A stretch of DNA of 64,000 nt. Origin: Enemella evansiae. Lineage in GTDB: Bacteria; Pseudomonadota; Alphaproteobacteria; Rhodobacterales; Rhodobacteraceae. The DNA is taken from contig JAFKDC010000001.1 of NCBI GenBank assembly GCA_017255395.1, forward strand, positions 496,001 to 560,000, given 5' to 3'. A program made the translations under genes and the position numbers. Of this stretch, positions 17,932 through 26,609 are shown piece by piece; within the stretch, counting starts at the first letter, position 1, and each line of letters starts with the position of its first letter. A model generated the notes under the pieces. It was given only the letters and a program-made list of their open reading frames with translations, was not told where the DNA came from and made no database searches.

Positions 17932-18128
17932 ACCGTGTAGCTGAGGCTGAAGATCAGAAGCCAGAGGGCGACGAAGGCCAGCCTTTTGTGAAGCGTTCCC
18001 GAGGCGCGGGCGCGGGCCGTGCAGCCGGTCACCACCGACAGCGTGTCCCGGGTGACCATGCGCAGGCTGCCCACCACCACAAGGGCGGAGCCGGCCAGGA
18101 TGGAAAAGGCAATGAGCGTGATCATCAT
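17928..18128 (-). CDS. 66-residue two-span membrane protein
   Basis: Two hydrophobic helices (about 3-20 and 48-64) flank a basic loop (RMVTRDTLSVVTGCTARARASGTLHKRLA). No family recognised. It is supported by a 4-nt ATGA overlap with the following XpaC-like gene and by its membrane-protein composition. Two consecutive ATGs are possible starts (18128 and 18125). It is the promoter-proximal gene of the TelA/XpaC operon, 93 bp after rluB on the same strand. Confidence 0.65.
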   Translation of the reverse strand: MMITLIAFSILAGSALVVVGSLRMVTRDTLSVVTGCTARARASGTLHKRLAFVALWLLIFSLSYTV

Positions 18129-18221
18129 GCCTGCGAGGATTCCGCCGGAACGGGGCGAAATCGCGGCAAGCAGCGGGAATTTTTAGGAAAGCTTAACGTC
18201 AGGTGAAGGGCACAGGGCCCC

Positions 18222-19067
18222 TCAGCGCCGCTTGCGCGTCACGTTCCGGGGCTTTGCCGGGCCGGGTTTGCCCGTTTTGCCCTTGCCTGCCTTGCCCGAT
18301 GGCCCGGGGCGTGCCGGGGTCTCCTGCGCCGGGGAGGGCAGGCCCAGCTGGTCGCGCACGATCCGGCCCCGCACCTCCTGCACCTCGCCGGGCTTCATCT
18401 GGCCCAGCTGGAACGGCCCGTAGGACAGGCGAATCAGCCGGTTCACCGTCAGCCCGATGTCGGCCATCGCCCGCCGGACCTCGCGGTTCTTGCCCTCGCG
18501 CAGGCCCACCGTCAGCCAGGCGTTGGCGCCCTGCTGGCGGTCGATGGCCACGGTCATCGGCTGGAAGGTCTGACCGTCGATGGTCAGGCCCTCGCGCAGC
18601 GGGGCCAGCATCTCGTCCGTGGGGCGGCCATTGACGCGCACCCGGTAGCGCCGCAGCCAGCCGGTCGAGGGCAGTTCCAGCTTGCGCTTCACCGCACCGT
18701 CGTTGGTCAGCAGCAACAGCCCTTCCGAATTGAGGTCCAGCCGGCCAACGCTCATGACCCGGGGCAGGTCGTCCGGCAGCGCGTCGAAGATCGTCGGGCG
18801 GCCCTGCTCGTCCTTCGTGGTCGTCACAAGGCCGGTCGGCTTGTGGTACAGCCAGATCCGCGCGACTTCAGGGGCGTCGAGCGGTTTGCCGTCCACCTCG
18901 ATCCGGTCGCGGTCGGTCACGTTGAGGGCGGCGCGGTCGATCACCCTTCCGTTGACGGCGACGCGGCCCTCTTCGATCATGCGCTCTGCCTCGCGGCGGC
19001 TGGCAAGTCCGGCGCGGGCGATGACCTTGGCGATGCGGTCGCCCTCGGGGGTGGGTTTGGTGCTCAT
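18222..19067 (-). CDS. rluB: 23S rRNA pseudouridine synthase, RluB-type
   Basis: Isomerises uridine to pseudouridine in 23S rRNA (position 2605 in E. coli numbering). The N-terminal S4 RNA-binding domain (RIAKVIARAGLASRREAERMIEEGRVAVNG) is followed by the RsuA/RluB-type catalytic domain with the active Asp in VGRLDLNSEGLLLLTNDG. REGKNREVRRAM and RLIRLSYGPFQLG follow, then a basic low-complexity tail (GKAGKGKTGKPGPAKPRNVTRKRR) that probably binds RNA. 281 residues. I chose ATG 19067; another in-frame ATG lies 12 nt upstream. Confidence 0.93.
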   Translation of the reverse strand: MSTKPTPEGDRIAKVIARAGLASRREAERMIEEGRVAVNGRVIDRAALNVTDRDRIEVDGKPLDAPEVARIWLYHKPTGLVTTTKDEQGRPTIFDALPDDLPRVMSVGRLDLNSEGLLLLTNDGAVKRKLELPSTGWLRRYRVRVNGRPTDEMLAPLREGLTIDGQTFQPMTVAIDRQQGANAWLTVGLREGKNREVRRAMADIGLTVNRLIRLSYGPFQLGQMKPGEVQEVRGRIVRDQLGLPSPAQETPARPGPSGKAGKGKTGKPGPAKPRNVTRKRR

Positions 19068-19472
19068 GGCCCCGGCCATAGCCGATTGCGCGGGGCGTGG
19101 GAACAGGGCAACGCGGCCCGGTGCAGGCTGGCGTCCCGGTATTTTCGGGGCTGTCCCGACCGACCGCCTTCGCACTGCCGGTGAGATGGTGAAGATTTCG
19201 CGAAAGCATCCGGCCTTCACCCCGCGAAACTGCAAAGAGGGCGGCTCTCGGGGCATCGATGTCACCGCATGGCCGCGACCTTCGGCGGGGCGCAGGAGAC
19301 CCGGCAAGCCGGCGCAGGACCGGGGCAGGCCCATGCCTGCGCGCCGGGCTGGCGCGGCGATTGCGCCGCCCGGCCTGCGGATTCTCCGAGCGGCCCCGGC
19401 AGGCGGCGGTCTTGCCTGTTCCGGTTTCGGGGGCGATCCGCTATCAGGACGCGACGCGAGACCGGAGCGCCC

Positions 19473-19922
19473 ATGACCTTTCGCAGCCACATGCAGACCG
19501 CCCTTGCCGAGGCCCGGGCCGCCGCCGCCCGCGGCGAGGTGCCGGTGGGTGCCGTCGTGGTCTCTGCCTCCGGGGCGGTGATCGCCCGGGCGGGCAACCG
19601 AACGCGCGAGACCAACGACCCCACCGCCCATGCCGAGATCCTCGCCATCCGCGAAGCCTGCCGGGTGGCGGGGGCGGAACGGCTGCCCGACCATGACCTT
19701 TACGTTACGCTGGAGCCCTGCCCGATGTGCGCCGCCGCGATTTCCTTCGCGCGCATCCGGCGGCTGTACTACGGCGCCGCCGATCCCAAGTCCGGCGGCG
19801 TCGCGCAGGGGCCGCGGGTCTTCAGCCATCCGCAGGCCCATCACCGCCCCGAGGTCTACGACGGCATCGGCGCGGAAGAGGCCGCGCGGCTGCTGAAGAC
19901 CTTCTTCGAGGCGCGGCGATGA
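19473..19922 (+). CDS. tadA: tRNA adenosine(34) deaminase
   Basis: Converts wobble A34 to inosine in tRNA-Arg(ACG). 149 residues, a single cytidine-deaminase-fold domain. Zinc site and proton shuttle: HAE in [15 protein letters not shown] (about 55) and PCPMCAAAI (about 85). ATG 19473 is placed right before the conserved N-terminus; the frame is open upstream but is not homologous. Its stop overlaps the start of the next gene (ATGA). Confidence 0.96.
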   Translation: MTFRSHMQTALAEARAAAARGEVPVGAVVVSASGAVIARAGNRTRETNDPTAHAEILAIREACRVAGAERLPDHDLYVTLEPCPMCAAAISFARIRRLYYGAADPKSGGVAQGPRVFSHPQAHHRPEVYDGIGAEEAARLLKTFFEARR

Positions 19923-20464
19923 CGCGGGTGATCCTGTTCAACAAGCCCTTCGGCGTGCTGTCGCAGTTCACCGACAAGGGCACCGAAGGCAGCCCGCGCC
20001 CGACCCTGTCGGGATTTGTCGATGTGCAGGGCGTCTACCCGGCCGGGCGGCTGGACCGCGATTCCGAAGGGCTGCTTGTGCTGACCGACAACGGGCGGCT
20101 TCAGGCGCGCATCGCGGCGCCGAAGTTCAAGCAGCCCAAGACCTACCTCGTGCAGGTCGAGGGCATTCCGGACGACAGCCAGCTGGCGGACCTGCGGGCG
20201 GGGGTGGTGCTGAAGGACGGCAAGACGCTGCCCGCGACATGCGAGCAGATCGACCCGCCCGGCCTGTGGCAGCGCGATCCGCCGGTGCGCTTCCGCAAGA
20301 CGGTGCCGGATTCCTGGCTGTCGCTGACGATCCGTGAGGGCAGGAACCGGCAGGTGCGGCGGATGACGGCCCATGTCGGCCTGCCCTGCCTGCGTCTGGT
20401 GCGCTGGTCGGTCGGCGACTGGACGCTGGAGGGGCTGGCCCCTGGGACATGGCGGGACGCCTGA
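19919..20464 (+). CDS. rluE: 23S rRNA pseudouridine synthase, RluE-type
   Basis: 181 residues, a catalytic domain only (no S4 domain), as in RluE (U2457). Motifs: [13 protein letters not shown] at the N-terminus, catalytic Asp in [47 protein letters not shown]. It is translationally coupled to tadA (ATGA overlap), and with the divergent rluB forms a small RNA-modification neighbourhood. RluE is the best match, but E versus F specificity is by similarity only. Confidence 0.9.
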   Translation: MTRVILFNKPFGVLSQFTDKGTEGSPRPTLSGFVDVQGVYPAGRLDRDSEGLLVLTDNGRLQARIAAPKFKQPKTYLVQVEGIPDDSQLADLRAGVVLKDGKTLPATCEQIDPPGLWQRDPPVRFRKTVPDSWLSLTIREGRNRQVRRMTAHVGLPCLRLVRWSVGDWTLEGLAPGTWRDA

Positions 20465-20642
20465 GCGTCGCCCGGGGGGTGACGGGGGCCACAGGGCCAA
20501 AGGCGCACGGGGCTGCAAGTGGCGGCGCGGCGGCGGCGTCCGTCCGCTCCATGCCGGGCATGAGGCCAGTGCCGGGACGCTGCCTCAAGGTTCGGAGCGC
20601 GCTTCGGACCGGGCGGACGACATGTGCCGGGCCGCCCGCCCT

Positions 20643-22391
20643 TCACTCCGCCTGCTGGAAATAACCGATGTCGGTGCCCGCTTGGCTGAAATACTCCGGA
20701 GGCCGGGCGAAGAGATCGCAATGCCGGCCGTTGCGGCGCCAGTTCAGTCCAAGGCACCAGCCGCGGTCCTCGCAGGCTTGTGCGCAGGCCTCGAAACTCT
20801 GGGCGCGGGGGCTGGCGCTGGGGGCGGCCGGGAAGTGTTTGTCGTTGCGCTTGAGAAAAGCCACGGCGCCGCGTGGCGCGGCCACGCCCGGCGCCTGTGC
20901 GGCCTTCACGTAGCTGGTGGCTTTGGCCATGACCCGCTGGCGTGCGGTGCCGTCCAGTGTCTTGAAGAAGCAGATCTGGTTCCAGCGGTCGTAGGTCACG
21001 GCGTCGCAAAAGTCCGCGTCGGCGCAGGTGGCGCGGCAGCGCGCCGGATCCTTGGACCGTTCGGTGGCGTAATCGGTGCCGGTTACGTCGCGGCCGATCA
21101 ACACCACCCAGTCGCGGTCGCCGTCCGGCGCCGCGGCTGCAACTGCCGGGGCTGGAGCCGCGTCGCTGCGCGCGGCAGGGGCGGGCGCGGCGGCGGGCAC
21201 CGCCTCGGCACCGCCGAAGTACTTCCGGTAGAGCGCGTTCTTGGGCAGATCCGCCAGCTTGTCGTCGAAGGGAAAAAGCGCAAGGCTGTCCATGACCACA
21301 TCCGCGTCGGCGCGCGACACCATATCCCAGTCGGCGCGCATGTCGGCGGTGCTGCTTTTGGGGTCGGAGTCCAGCGACCAATGCACCGCGATGGCGGCAT
21401 CGGAGAACCGCTCGCCCGTGATCGCCTTGCCGGAGAAGCGCACGTAGCATTCCCGGAAATAGCGGTAATCGCCCGACGGGTAGAGGCCGCCGTAGCCGAT
21501 CACATCGCCCTCGGTGCCGGAAAACAGTCGCAGCACGCGGGCCCCGGGGCGTTCGCTCTGCAAGAAGGCCTCGGCCTCGGCGAAGGCCGCCAGAAGCTCG
21601 GGCGCGCTGCGGTTGGGCTTGCGACCTTTGTTGTTCAACGACGTCTCGAAGGCGCCCGAAACCAGCAGCGCATTGGTGCAGACCGTGTCCACAAGCCGTG
21701 TGGTCAGCCGGGCGCTGCGCTCGACCCCAAGGACCGAAAGCTCGCCCATCAGCGTGTCCCCCACCGTGTCGATGTAATACATCGAGTCTGGCGGGGTTTC
21801 GAGGAAGCGCTGATAAAGATAGCTGTTCAGCGGCAATTGGTCGGCGGCATCCGGGCTTTGCTGGCGTTCATAGACCAGCGCGGTCGCGGCCAGCGCCCCC
21901 TTGAAGGCGGCTTCGACGGTGCGGGTATCGACCTGCGCCTCGGCCGGCAACTGAAGACCCGGCGAATGCAGCCCCAGAAGCCCGCCGGCCCAGAGGTGGC
22001 GTTCGAGGTAGAAGCCGGCAATCCCGTTGCCGGTCTGGTACCCGGCGCTGAGAAATGCCAGCGCGCAGGCGCTTTCGCAGCGGTCGCCGGGCAGGATGCG
22101 GGCGCTCCACTGGCTATCGGTGCCCAGTTCCAGCCCTGCGGCAAGACTGCCGCCGGGGCTGTTCAGGCACAGCGCCGCGAAATGCGAGCCATTCATGCCC
22201 ATGCCGACGCTGTCACCCTTCTGGATCACACCGTCAAAGCGCGCCGCGCAGGGGCCATCCTTGCTTTCGTCGAACCAGTCGTCGCCTGCGATCGTGGTGA
22301 GATCACCCGCTGCGGCGGCGCCGCTCAGGCATAGGGGCAGAGAGAGGGCGGCAAGGGTGGCAAGGCATCGGGCAATGGGTAATACGGGCAC
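20643..22391 (-). CDS. secreted COG3904/ClpP-fold protein with C-terminal PAN/Apple-like repeats
   Basis: 582 residues with a Sec signal peptide (cleavage near SGAAAAG). Residues about 30-330 resemble the COG3904 periplasmic ClpP/crotonase-fold family: LNSPGGSLAAGLELG (oxyanion-type loop) and GDRCESACALAFLSAG, where the Ser corresponds to the ClpP nucleophile position, then HSPGLQLP. A low-complexity Ala/Pro linker follows (about 410-445). Two PAN/Apple-like segments come last: CRATCADADFCDAVTYDRWN and CAQACEDRGWCLGLNWRRNG. GTG 22391 has an excellent ribosome-binding site (CAGGAGGATTCCC). Likely a periplasmic serine hydrolase or binding protein; target unknown. Confidence 0.78.
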   Translation of the reverse strand: MPVLPIARCLATLAALSLPLCLSGAAAAGDLTTIAGDDWFDESKDGPCAARFDGVIQKGDSVGMGMNGSHFAALCLNSPGGSLAAGLELGTDSQWSARILPGDRCESACALAFLSAGYQTGNGIAGFYLERHLWAGGLLGLHSPGLQLPAEAQVDTRTVEAAFKGALAATALVYERQQSPDAADQLPLNSYLYQRFLETPPDSMYYIDTVGDTLMGELSVLGVERSARLTTRLVDTVCTNALLVSGAFETSLNNKGRKPNRSAPELLAAFAEAEAFLQSERPGARVLRLFSGTEGDVIGYGGLYPSGDYRYFRECYVRFSGKAITGERFSDAAIAVHWSLDSDPKSSTADMRADWDMVSRADADVVMDSLALFPFDDKLADLPKNALYRKYFGGAEAVPAAAPAPAARSDAAPAPAVAAAAPDGDRDWVVLIGRDVTGTDYATERSKDPARCRATCADADFCDAVTYDRWNQICFFKTLDGTARQRVMAKATSYVKAAQAPGVAAPRGAVAFLKRNDKHFPAAPSASPRAQSFEACAQACEDRGWCLGLNWRRNGRHCDLFARPPEYFSQAGTDIGYFQQAE

Positions 22392-22440
22392 GGGAATCCT
22401 CCTGAAAATCAGGGGAATTATGCATCGCCCGGCTTGGCGG

Positions 22441-23331
22441 TCAAATCCACTTGGCGAGTGGCGGCAGGCTCATCAGGACGGCGTTGGCGTCATGACCGGT
22501 GGCGAGGCCGAACTTGGTGCCGCGGTCGTAGACGAGATTGTATTCCGCGTAGAGGCCGCGATGCACCAGCTGCGCCTCGCGTTCGGGCTTGCCGAAGGGC
22601 AGGGGACGGCGTTTCTCGATCAGCGGTAGGAAGGCGGGCAGGAAGGCGCGGCCGATGTCCTGCGTCAGGGCGAAGTCCGCTTCCCAGTCGCCGGAGTTGC
22701 GGTCGTCCATGAAGATGCCGCCGACGCCTCGGGCGCGCTTGCGGTGCGGGATGTAGAAGTATTCGTCAGCCCATTCCTTGAGGCGCGGGTAGAGCTCTGC
22801 GCCGTGGGGCGCCAGATGCGCCTCTTGCGTGGCGTGGAAATGCGCGGTGTCCTCGGCGTATTCGAGGCAGGGGTTCAGGTCGGATCCGCCGCCGAACCAC
22901 CAGGCCCCCGGGGTCCAGAACATCCGCGTGTTCATGTGGACGGCGGGGCAGTGGGGGTTCTGCATATGGGCGACGAGGCTGATACCCGAGGCCCAGAAGC
23001 GCGGGTCCCCGGCAATACCCGGCACGCCGCGCGCCGCCATGGCCTGTTGCGCCGCAGCACCCAGCGTGCCGTAGACCGTCGAGACGTTCACGCCGACCTT
23101 CTCGAAGACCCGTCCGTCGCGCATGACGCTCATCAGCCCGCCGCCCGCGTCGGAGCCGTCGTCGGAGTGGCGCGTCGTCTCGCTGACGTCGAAGCGCCCC
23201 GGCGCGAGGTCGCTGAGCGGGCCCTTGTGGTGGCTGTCCTCCAGCCCCTCGAAGGCGGCGACGATCTGGTCGCGCAGATCGCGGAACCACGCGCTTGCGC
23301 GGGCCTTCTGCTCTGCCATGGGTGCGGTCAC
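22441..23331 (-). CDS. hemF: oxygen-dependent coproporphyrinogen-III oxidase
   Basis: Oxidatively decarboxylates coproporphyrinogen III to protoporphyrinogen IX using O2, a late haem-biosynthesis step. About 296 residues, the usual size. Signatures: GGGLMSVMRDGRVFEKVGVN, the catalytic region MQNPHCPAVHMNTRMF, WWFGGGSDLNPCLEY, YFYIPHRKRARGVGGIFMDD and GLYAEYNLVYDRGTKFGL. I prefer GTG 23331 over ATG 23319 because AAGGAGG lies at ideal spacing before the GTG. It follows an SDR gene by 14 nt, so they are probably cotranscribed. Confidence 0.96.
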   Translation of the reverse strand: MTAPMAEQKARASAWFRDLRDQIVAAFEGLEDSHHKGPLSDLAPGRFDVSETTRHSDDGSDAGGGLMSVMRDGRVFEKVGVNVSTVYGTLGAAAQQAMAARGVPGIAGDPRFWASGISLVAHMQNPHCPAVHMNTRMFWTPGAWWFGGGSDLNPCLEYAEDTAHFHATQEAHLAPHGAELYPRLKEWADEYFYIPHRKRARGVGGIFMDDRNSGDWEADFALTQDIGRAFLPAFLPLIEKRRPLPFGKPEREAQLVHRGLYAEYNLVYDRGTKFGLATGHDANAVLMSLPPLAKWI

Positions 23332-23345
23332 GGGCGCCTCCTTCC

Positions 23346-24152
23346 TCAATGCGCGGGGGCGGCGACCGGGTCGAGCAGGGTGCGCCCGCCGTCCACGGTG
23401 ATGATCTGCCCGGTGACGAAGCCCGCCCCGTCGCAGGACAGGAACTGCACCGCCTCGGCCAGCTCTCGCGGTGCGGCGATGCGGCCCAGCGGCGTGTGGT
23501 CCTCGATGTCCGAGCGGTAGGTCTTGTGGGTCTTCAGGGAATCCTTGAGGCTGGCCGACATGACCGAGCCGAAGGCCACGGCGTTCACCCGGATGCGTTC
23601 CGGCGCCAGCGCGACGGCCATGGAGCGCGTCATCTGGTCCAGAGCCGCGCAGCTGACCGAGTAGCCCAGCAGGTCGGGATGCGTGCGCCGCGCGGCGATG
23701 GACGACAGGTTGACGATGGCGCCGAGCTGACCGTCGTCGCCGTCCTGTTTCTCGGCCTGCTTGATCATCCGGCGGGCCACCAGCTGCGACATGCGGTAGG
23801 CGGTCATCAGGTTCTGGTTCAGCAGCTGCATCACCGTGTCGTCGCTGCAGTCCAGCGGGTCCGAGGGCAGCATCTGACGCGAGCCGTTGACCAGGATGTC
23901 GACCCGGTCGAAGGCGTCCAGCGTTGCCGACAGCAGGTTCGCCATGGTCAGCTTTTCGCGCAGGTCGCCAGCGTAATAGCGGATCTGGCTGTCTTCGTCC
24001 GCGTTGTCGCATTCCTGCGACAGGCGCTCTTCGTCGATGTCCGCCAGCATAACGTTGGCGCCCTTGTTCGCGAAGTGCCGCGCGATGGCGAGGCCGACGC
24101 CATTGGCCGCGCCGGTGATGATGGCGGTCTTGCCTGCGATGGAGAAGCTCAT
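23346..24152 (-). CDS. SDR-family oxidoreductase lacking the catalytic lysine
   Basis: 268 residues, classical SDR architecture. Cofactor motif TGAANGVG at the N-terminus, ADID (an Asp that usually favours NAD(H)), VNLSSIAAR with the catalytic Ser, and PLGRIAAPRELAEAVQFL and TVDGG at the C-terminus. The Y-x3-K motif reads Y-S-V-S-C: the Lys is replaced by Cys (codon TGC), and the NAG motif is NGS. Both changes are unusual, so it may be inactive, use another proton relay, or act as a binding or regulatory protein. It sits between an RsmC-like gene and hemF on the same strand. Confidence 0.85.
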   Translation of the reverse strand: MSFSIAGKTAIITGAANGVGLAIARHFANKGANVMLADIDEERLSQECDNADEDSQIRYYAGDLREKLTMANLLSATLDAFDRVDILVNGSRQMLPSDPLDCSDDTVMQLLNQNLMTAYRMSQLVARRMIKQAEKQDGDDGQLGAIVNLSSIAARRTHPDLLGYSVSCAALDQMTRSMAVALAPERIRVNAVAFGSVMSASLKDSLKTHKTYRSDIEDHTPLGRIAAPRELAEAVQFLSCDGAGFVTGQIITVDGGRTLLDPVAAPAH

Positions 24153-24180
24153 GCGAGGGGCCTTTCGCCGCTAGGGTGGG

Positions 24181-25164
24181 TCAGCGCCGCTTGCGCGCGG
24201 CCTGCAGGATCTTGAAGCGGGAGTCGCCGCCGATCTCGGTCGTGTCACGGAACAGCGTGTCGAGCGCGGTCTCGTAGGGCAGGTGGCGGTTGGCCACAAG
24301 CCAAAGCTGCCCGTGCGGGGCAAGAACGCGGGCGGCGGCCTCGATGAAGGCGCGGCCAAGGGCGGGGTCGGCGCGGCGCCCGCTGTGGAAGGGCGGGTTC
24401 ATGATCACCGCATCCAGCGGCGCGGCGGGGGCCCAGCGGGTGGCATCGGCCCAGTGGAAGGCCGCGCGCGGGTCGGTGACATTGGCCCGGGCGCAGGTCA
24501 GGGCGCTGTGGTCGGCCTCGACAAGGTCCAGCGATGTGACGCCGGACCGGCTCAGGATCTCGCGCGAGAGCCAGCCCCAGCCCGCGCCAAGATCCGCGAC
24601 GCGGCCCTTCAGCGTGGCAGGCAGCGCTGCGGCCAGGACGACAGAGGCCGGGTCGGCCCCGTCGGCGGAAAAGACGCCGGGCGCGGTGATGCCGTCCGGC
24701 GTGTCGAGCCTGTCGGGACGCCGCCAGCCGGACAGCGCCTGCCCGGCGCCCTCGGGCCGGAACCACAGGCATTTACCATGGGCCTTGGACACCTGACCCA
24801 GTACCGTGACCCGGCTGCGCAGGGCCTTCGCGATGGCCTCGATGCCGTCGGTCTTTGCTCCGTCGACCACCACGAGGTCGGTGGCAAGGGCGGCGGCGCG
24901 GGCGATGCGGTCCTCTGCCAGATCGCGGGCGCGGGGCAGGGTCACGATGACGGCGGCGGCCTTGTCGGGCAAGGCGGGAGAGGCCGGCAGCCCCCGGGCC
25001 TCCCATGCCTCTGCGTCGGGGCGGAAGCCCTGCACCACCCGGGCGCGCTCTGCCGCGACCGGCAGGTCGGCGTCGCCGGGCGCACCGTACAGAACGACCG
25101 GGCCGCTGTCGGGCAGGACAAGACCGCCGGAGGCGACGGCGTAGGAGAGGCGTGAATTGCTCAT
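24181..25164 (-). CDS. RsmC/RlmG-like rRNA (guanine-N2) methyltransferase
   Basis: 327 residues with two tandem Rossmann-like halves, as in RsmC. The N-terminal half is degenerate. The C-terminal SAM-binding half has VADLGAGWGWLSREIL (motif I), LVEADHSALTCARAN (motif II) and the catalytic NPPFHSG (motif IV), typical of guanine-N2 methyltransferases of 16S or 23S rRNA. ATG 25164 is the first good start. On the same strand as clpS upstream (22 nt away) and the SDR downstream, likely one transcription unit. Confidence 0.85.
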   Translation of the reverse strand: MSNSRLSYAVASGGLVLPDSGPVVLYGAPGDADLPVAAERARVVQGFRPDAEAWEARGLPASPALPDKAAAVIVTLPRARDLAEDRIARAAALATDLVVVDGAKTDGIEAIAKALRSRVTVLGQVSKAHGKCLWFRPEGAGQALSGWRRPDRLDTPDGITAPGVFSADGADPASVVLAAALPATLKGRVADLGAGWGWLSREILSRSGVTSLDLVEADHSALTCARANVTDPRAAFHWADATRWAPAAPLDAVIMNPPFHSGRRADPALGRAFIEAAARVLAPHGQLWLVANRHLPYETALDTLFRDTTEIGGDSRFKILQAARKRR

Positions 25165-25186
25165 GGCCGAGGGCAGGCGCGGGGGC

Positions 25187-25555
25187 CTATTCCTTTTCCA
25201 TCGTGCATTGCAGCGGGTGCTGGTGACGGCGGGCAAAGTCCATCACCTGCCCCACCTTGGTTTCCGCGATTTCGTGGCTGAAGACGCCGACCACCGCGAC
25301 GCCCTTCTTGTGGACGGTCAACATGATCTCGAAGGCCTGCGCATGGGTCATGCCGAAGAAACGCTCCAGCACGTGGACCACGAATTCCATCGGGGTATAG
25401 TCGTCGTTCAGCAGCAGCACCTTGTAAAGCGGTGGGCGCTGGGTCCTTGTGCGGGTCTTGACGGCAATCGAGGCATCCCCGTCGTCATCGCTGTCGCGGG
25501 GCGGCATCGCGCTGACGGTCAACGATAGGGTCCGGGGCGTCTGTGGATCGGTCAT
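25187..25555 (-). CDS. clpS: ATP-dependent Clp protease adaptor ClpS
   Basis: Delivers N-degron substrates to ClpAP. 122 residues with a flexible acidic N-terminus, then the adaptor fold: [26 protein letters not shown] (with the NDDYT substrate-pocket segment), [29 protein letters not shown]. Two ATGs are possible (25555, 25507); neither has a strong ribosome-binding site, so I kept the longer one. clpA is not in the window. Confidence 0.95.
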   Translation of the reverse strand: MTDPQTPRTLSLTVSAMPPRDSDDDGDASIAVKTRTRTQRPPLYKVLLLNDDYTPMEFVVHVLERFFGMTHAQAFEIMLTVHKKGVAVVGVFSHEIAETKVGQVMDFARRHQHPLQCTMEKE

Positions 25556-25647
25556 GGGGATATTGGCACTTTGCGTTTCCGGAATTGGCCTCAGTATATA
25601 GCTTATGCGCCCCGGGCGAAAAGGGGGGCAAGGGCTTTGGGGGCATT

Positions 25648-26346
25648 ATGACGGACAAACTCCTGACAATCGGTTTCGACGCGGATGATACGCTCTGGCA
25701 CAACGAGCGGTTCTTCGAGATGACGCAGGCCCTGTTCACATCGCTGCTGCGCGATCACGCCGACGGCGACCACCTGCAAGAGCGCCTGATCGCGGCAGAG
25801 CGGCGCAATATCGGCAGCTATGGCTTCGGCGTGAAGGGATTCACCCTGTCGATGATCGAGACCGCCATAGAGGTGACCGGAGGCCGTGTGCCCGCCTCTG
25901 TGATCTCGGAAATCCTCGCCGCCGGGCGCGAGATGCTGGACCACCCGGTCGAGCTTTTGCCGCATGCCGCCGAGGCGGTCGAGGCGCTGGCCGCTACCCA
26001 CCACCTTGTGCTGATCACCAAGGGCGACCTGCTGCACCAGGAGCGCAAGCTGGCCGCCTCTGGTCTGGGGGATCGCTTCGACGGGGTCGAGATCGTGTCC
26101 GACAAGCGGCCCGATACCTACGCCCGCATCTTCGGCGGCACGCCCGGCGGGGTGGCGGGGGCGATGATGGTCGGCAATTCGATGAAATCGGATGTGGTGC
26201 CCGCGATCGAAGCCGGCGCATGGGGCGTGCATGTGCCCTTTTCGCTGGTCTGGACGCTGGAAGAGGCCGAGGCACCGGACGCGCCGCGCTATCGCGAGAT
26301 CGCCGATCTGGGCGCCTTGCCCGGGCTGGTCGAGGCGCTGTCCTGA
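25648..26346 (+). CDS. HAD-superfamily hydrolase
   Basis: 232-residue HAD phosphatase. Motif I: IGFDADDTLWHNERFF, with nucleophile and acid-base Asp residues in D-x-D-x-T form. Motif II Thr/Lys: LVLITKGDLLHQERKL. Motif IV: MMVGNSMKSDVVPAIEAG, where the usual acidic pair reads GNSMKSD. A helical cap lies between motifs I and II. ATG 25648 has GGGGGCATT upstream; the frame is open further but unconserved. Divergent from clpS. Substrate not predictable. Confidence 0.9.
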   Translation: MTDKLLTIGFDADDTLWHNERFFEMTQALFTSLLRDHADGDHLQERLIAAERRNIGSYGFGVKGFTLSMIETAIEVTGGRVPASVISEILAAGREMLDHPVELLPHAAEAVEALAATHHLVLITKGDLLHQERKLAASGLGDRFDGVEIVSDKRPDTYARIFGGTPGGVAGAMMVGNSMKSDVVPAIEAGAWGVHVPFSLVWTLEEAEAPDAPRYREIADLGALPGLVEALS

Positions 26347-26609
26347 GTCGCGGGCCTTCGCCGCATTTTTGACACATTTTGCCACAATCGGGACACATTG
26401 GCCCCCATGGTGTCCGAAGCGTGCCGCTGCCCAATATCTGGACGCGAAGTTTACGTGAAAACCCTTTCTCGTCAGCCGATTGCGGTCTTCTCTTGAAGTT
26501 GTTGTCGTGCTAACCTTCAGTGAACCAAGCTGGGCAGAAGATCCGGCTGGCAGAGGAAAAAGACGCCACCTGGAAAAACCGGGGGTCCGAGGCAGAAAGG
26601 CGGAATATC

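Noticed and set aside
19130-19155. Possible further copy of the CTTCTTCT/AAATAC element (minus strand, CCGAAAATACCGGG)
   Set aside because: Only the AAAATACC half is present and it lies between divergent genes, unlike the other copies.
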